Of a stretch of DNA of 64,000 bases, positions 62,390 to 64,000 are shown piece by piece. Made by a program: the position numbers and the translations under genes. Origin of the DNA: Cladorhizidae sp. MBARI D1340-BT2 (taxonomy: Eukaryota > Porifera > Demospongiae > Poecilosclerida > Cladorhizidae); NCBI GenBank assembly GCA_028752905.1, contig JAQNBH010000002.1:39702349-39766348 (forward strand). Direction: 5' to 3'. The notes under the pieces are model-generated. The model worked only from the letters and a program-made list of their open reading frames with translations, did no database searches and was not told the DNA's origin. Positions within the stretch are counted from its first letter, which is position 1, and every line of letters starts with the position of its first letter.

Positions 62390-64000
62390 ATGTAAAGGGT
62401 CCTGTAATGTTTGTTCTCTACATTGATAGGTAAAGGGTCAAGTAAATGTTTGTTCTCTTACACTGATAGATAAAGGGTCCTGTAAATGTTTGTTCTCTAC
62501 ACTGATAGGTAAAGGGTCCTGTCAATATTTGTTCTCTACACTGATAGGTAAAGGACCCAGTAAATATTTGTTCTCTACACTGATAGGTAAAGGGTCCAGT
62601 AAATGTTTGTTCTCTACACTGATAGGGTCAAGTAAATGTTTGTTCTCTACACTGATATATAGGTAAAGGGTCAAGTAAATGTTTGATCTCTACATTGATA
62701 GGTAAAGGGAAATAAAAATGTTTCCCCCTCTAAATTGATAGGTAAACAGTCCTGTAAATGTTTATTCTCTACATTGATAGGTAAAGGGTCCTGTAAATGT
62801 TTGTTCTCTACACTGATAGGTAAAGGGTCCTGTAAATGTTTGTTCTCTACACTGATAGGTAAAGGGTCCTGTAAATATTTGTTCTCTACACCGATAGGTA
62901 AATGGTCCTGTAAATGTTTATTCTCTACATTGATATTGATAGGTAAAGGGTCCTGTAAATGTTTATTCTCTACATTGATAGGTAAAGGGTCCTGTAAATG
63001 TTTGTTCTCTACACTGATAGGTAAAGGGTCCTGTAAATATTTGTTCTCTACACTGATAGGTAAATGGTCCTGTAAATGTTTATTCTCTACATTGATAGGT
63101 AAAGATAGGTAAAGGGTTCATTAAATGTTTGTTCTCTACACTGATAGGTAAAGGGTCCTGTAAATGTTTATTCTCTACATTGATAGGTAAATGGTTCTGT
63201 AAATGTTTGTTCTCTACACTGATATGTAAAGGGTCCTGTAAATATTTATTCTCTACATTGATAGGTAAAGGGTCCTATAAATGTTTGTTCTCTACACTGA
63301 TAGGTGATAGGGAAAGGGTCCAGTAAATGTTTGTTCTCTACACTGATAGGTAAAGGGTCCAGTAAATGTTTGTTCTCTACACTGATAGGTAAAGGGTCCT
63401 GTAAATATTTGTTCTCTACACTGATAGGTAAAGGGTCCTGTAAATATTTGTTCTCTACACTGATAGGTAAAGGGTCCTGTAAATGTTTATTCTCTACATT
63501 GATAGGTAAAGGGTCCTGTAAATGTTTATTCTCTACATTGATAGGTAAAGGGTCCTGTAAATGTTTATTCTCTACATTGATAGGTAAAGGGTTGATAGGT
63601 AAAGGGTCCTGTAAATGTTTGTTCTCTACACTGATAGGTAAAGGGTCAAGCAAATGTTTGATCTCTACATTGATAGGTAAAGGGATAGGTAAAGGGAAAT
63701 GAAAATGTTTCCCCCTCTAAATTGATAGGTAAACAGTCCTGTAAATGTTTATTCTCTACATTGATAGGTAAAGGGTCAAGTAAATGTTTGTTCTCTACAC
63801 TGATAGGTAAAGGGTCCTGTAAATGTTTATTCTCTACATTGATAGGTAAAGGGTTCTGTAAATTTTTGTTCTCTACATTGATAGGTAAAGGGTCCTGTAA
63901 ATGTTTGTTCTCTACACTGATAGGTAAAGGGTCCTGTAAATATTTGTTCTCTACACTGATAGGTAAAGGGTCAAGTAAATGTTTATTCTCTACATTGATA
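62390..64000 (+). repeat. 39-bp minisatellite, about 41 copies, runs off window end
   Basis: The monomer contains GATAGGTAAAGGGTCCTGTA and AATGTTTGTTCTCTACACT. Variants include CAAGTAAATG, TTTATTCTCTACATT and occasional short insertions such as TTGATA and GGTAAAGATA. As 39 is a multiple of three, 13-residue periodic frames are open on both strands. The array continues beyond 64000. Confidence 0.96.

Noticed and set aside
62735..63702. Coding repeats of 13 residues (IGKGSCKCLFSTL) over the 39-bp array
   Set aside because: 39 is a multiple of three and the monomer has no stop on either strand. Interruptions by short insertions change frame freely.

Overview
This window looks like repeat-dominated nuclear DNA of a multicellular animal, with no intact host gene, RNA gene or CRISPR array that I can support. 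The reasons for a eukaryote are very long (TAA)n microsatellites, several unrelated minisatellites, and remnants of non-LTR retrotransposons and of a piggyBac-like DNA transposon. The mobile-element fragments resemble families I associate with marine invertebrates such as sponges, cnidarians and molluscs. The species cannot be told from the sequence alone.

Positions 1-57021 are a tandem array of a composite macro-unit, here called A (1-12792), B (12793-29930), C (29931-41795), D (41796-53585) and E (53586-57021, truncated). Each unit carries the same blocks in the same order: a head spacer, a first (TAA)n run, a 37-bp minisatellite, a 15-bp minisatellite, a 60-bp minisatellite, a spacer, a 46-bp minisatellite, a second (TAA)n run, a long spacer with decayed minus-strand coding remnants, a third (TAA)n run, another spacer, and an inverted repeat built from two copies of one gene fragment. 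Minisatellite copy numbers change from unit to unit while the order stays fixed. A alone carries a piggyBac-like insertion with clean empty sites in B, C and D. B alone has a large 15-bp expansion, a 1.4-kb unshared segment and a retrotransposon fragment. C and D look almost identical over about 10.8 kb. E begins like D and ends like A, so it appears to be a recombinant.

Positions 57022-64000 lie outside the array. They hold a non-LTR retrotransposon 3' remnant at the array edge, an 857-bp TTAA-flanked non-autonomous element, a 34-bp satellite with a 582-bp higher-order period, an AT-rich spacer, and a 39-bp minisatellite that runs off the window end.

Most long open frames are by-products of repeats without stop codons. 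The least easily dismissed is a minus-strand 551-codon frame (19063-20718) over the 60-bp satellite. No functional pathway can be assembled from this window. Its interest lies in how nested repeats, insertions, microhomology deletions and recombination record the history of the array.
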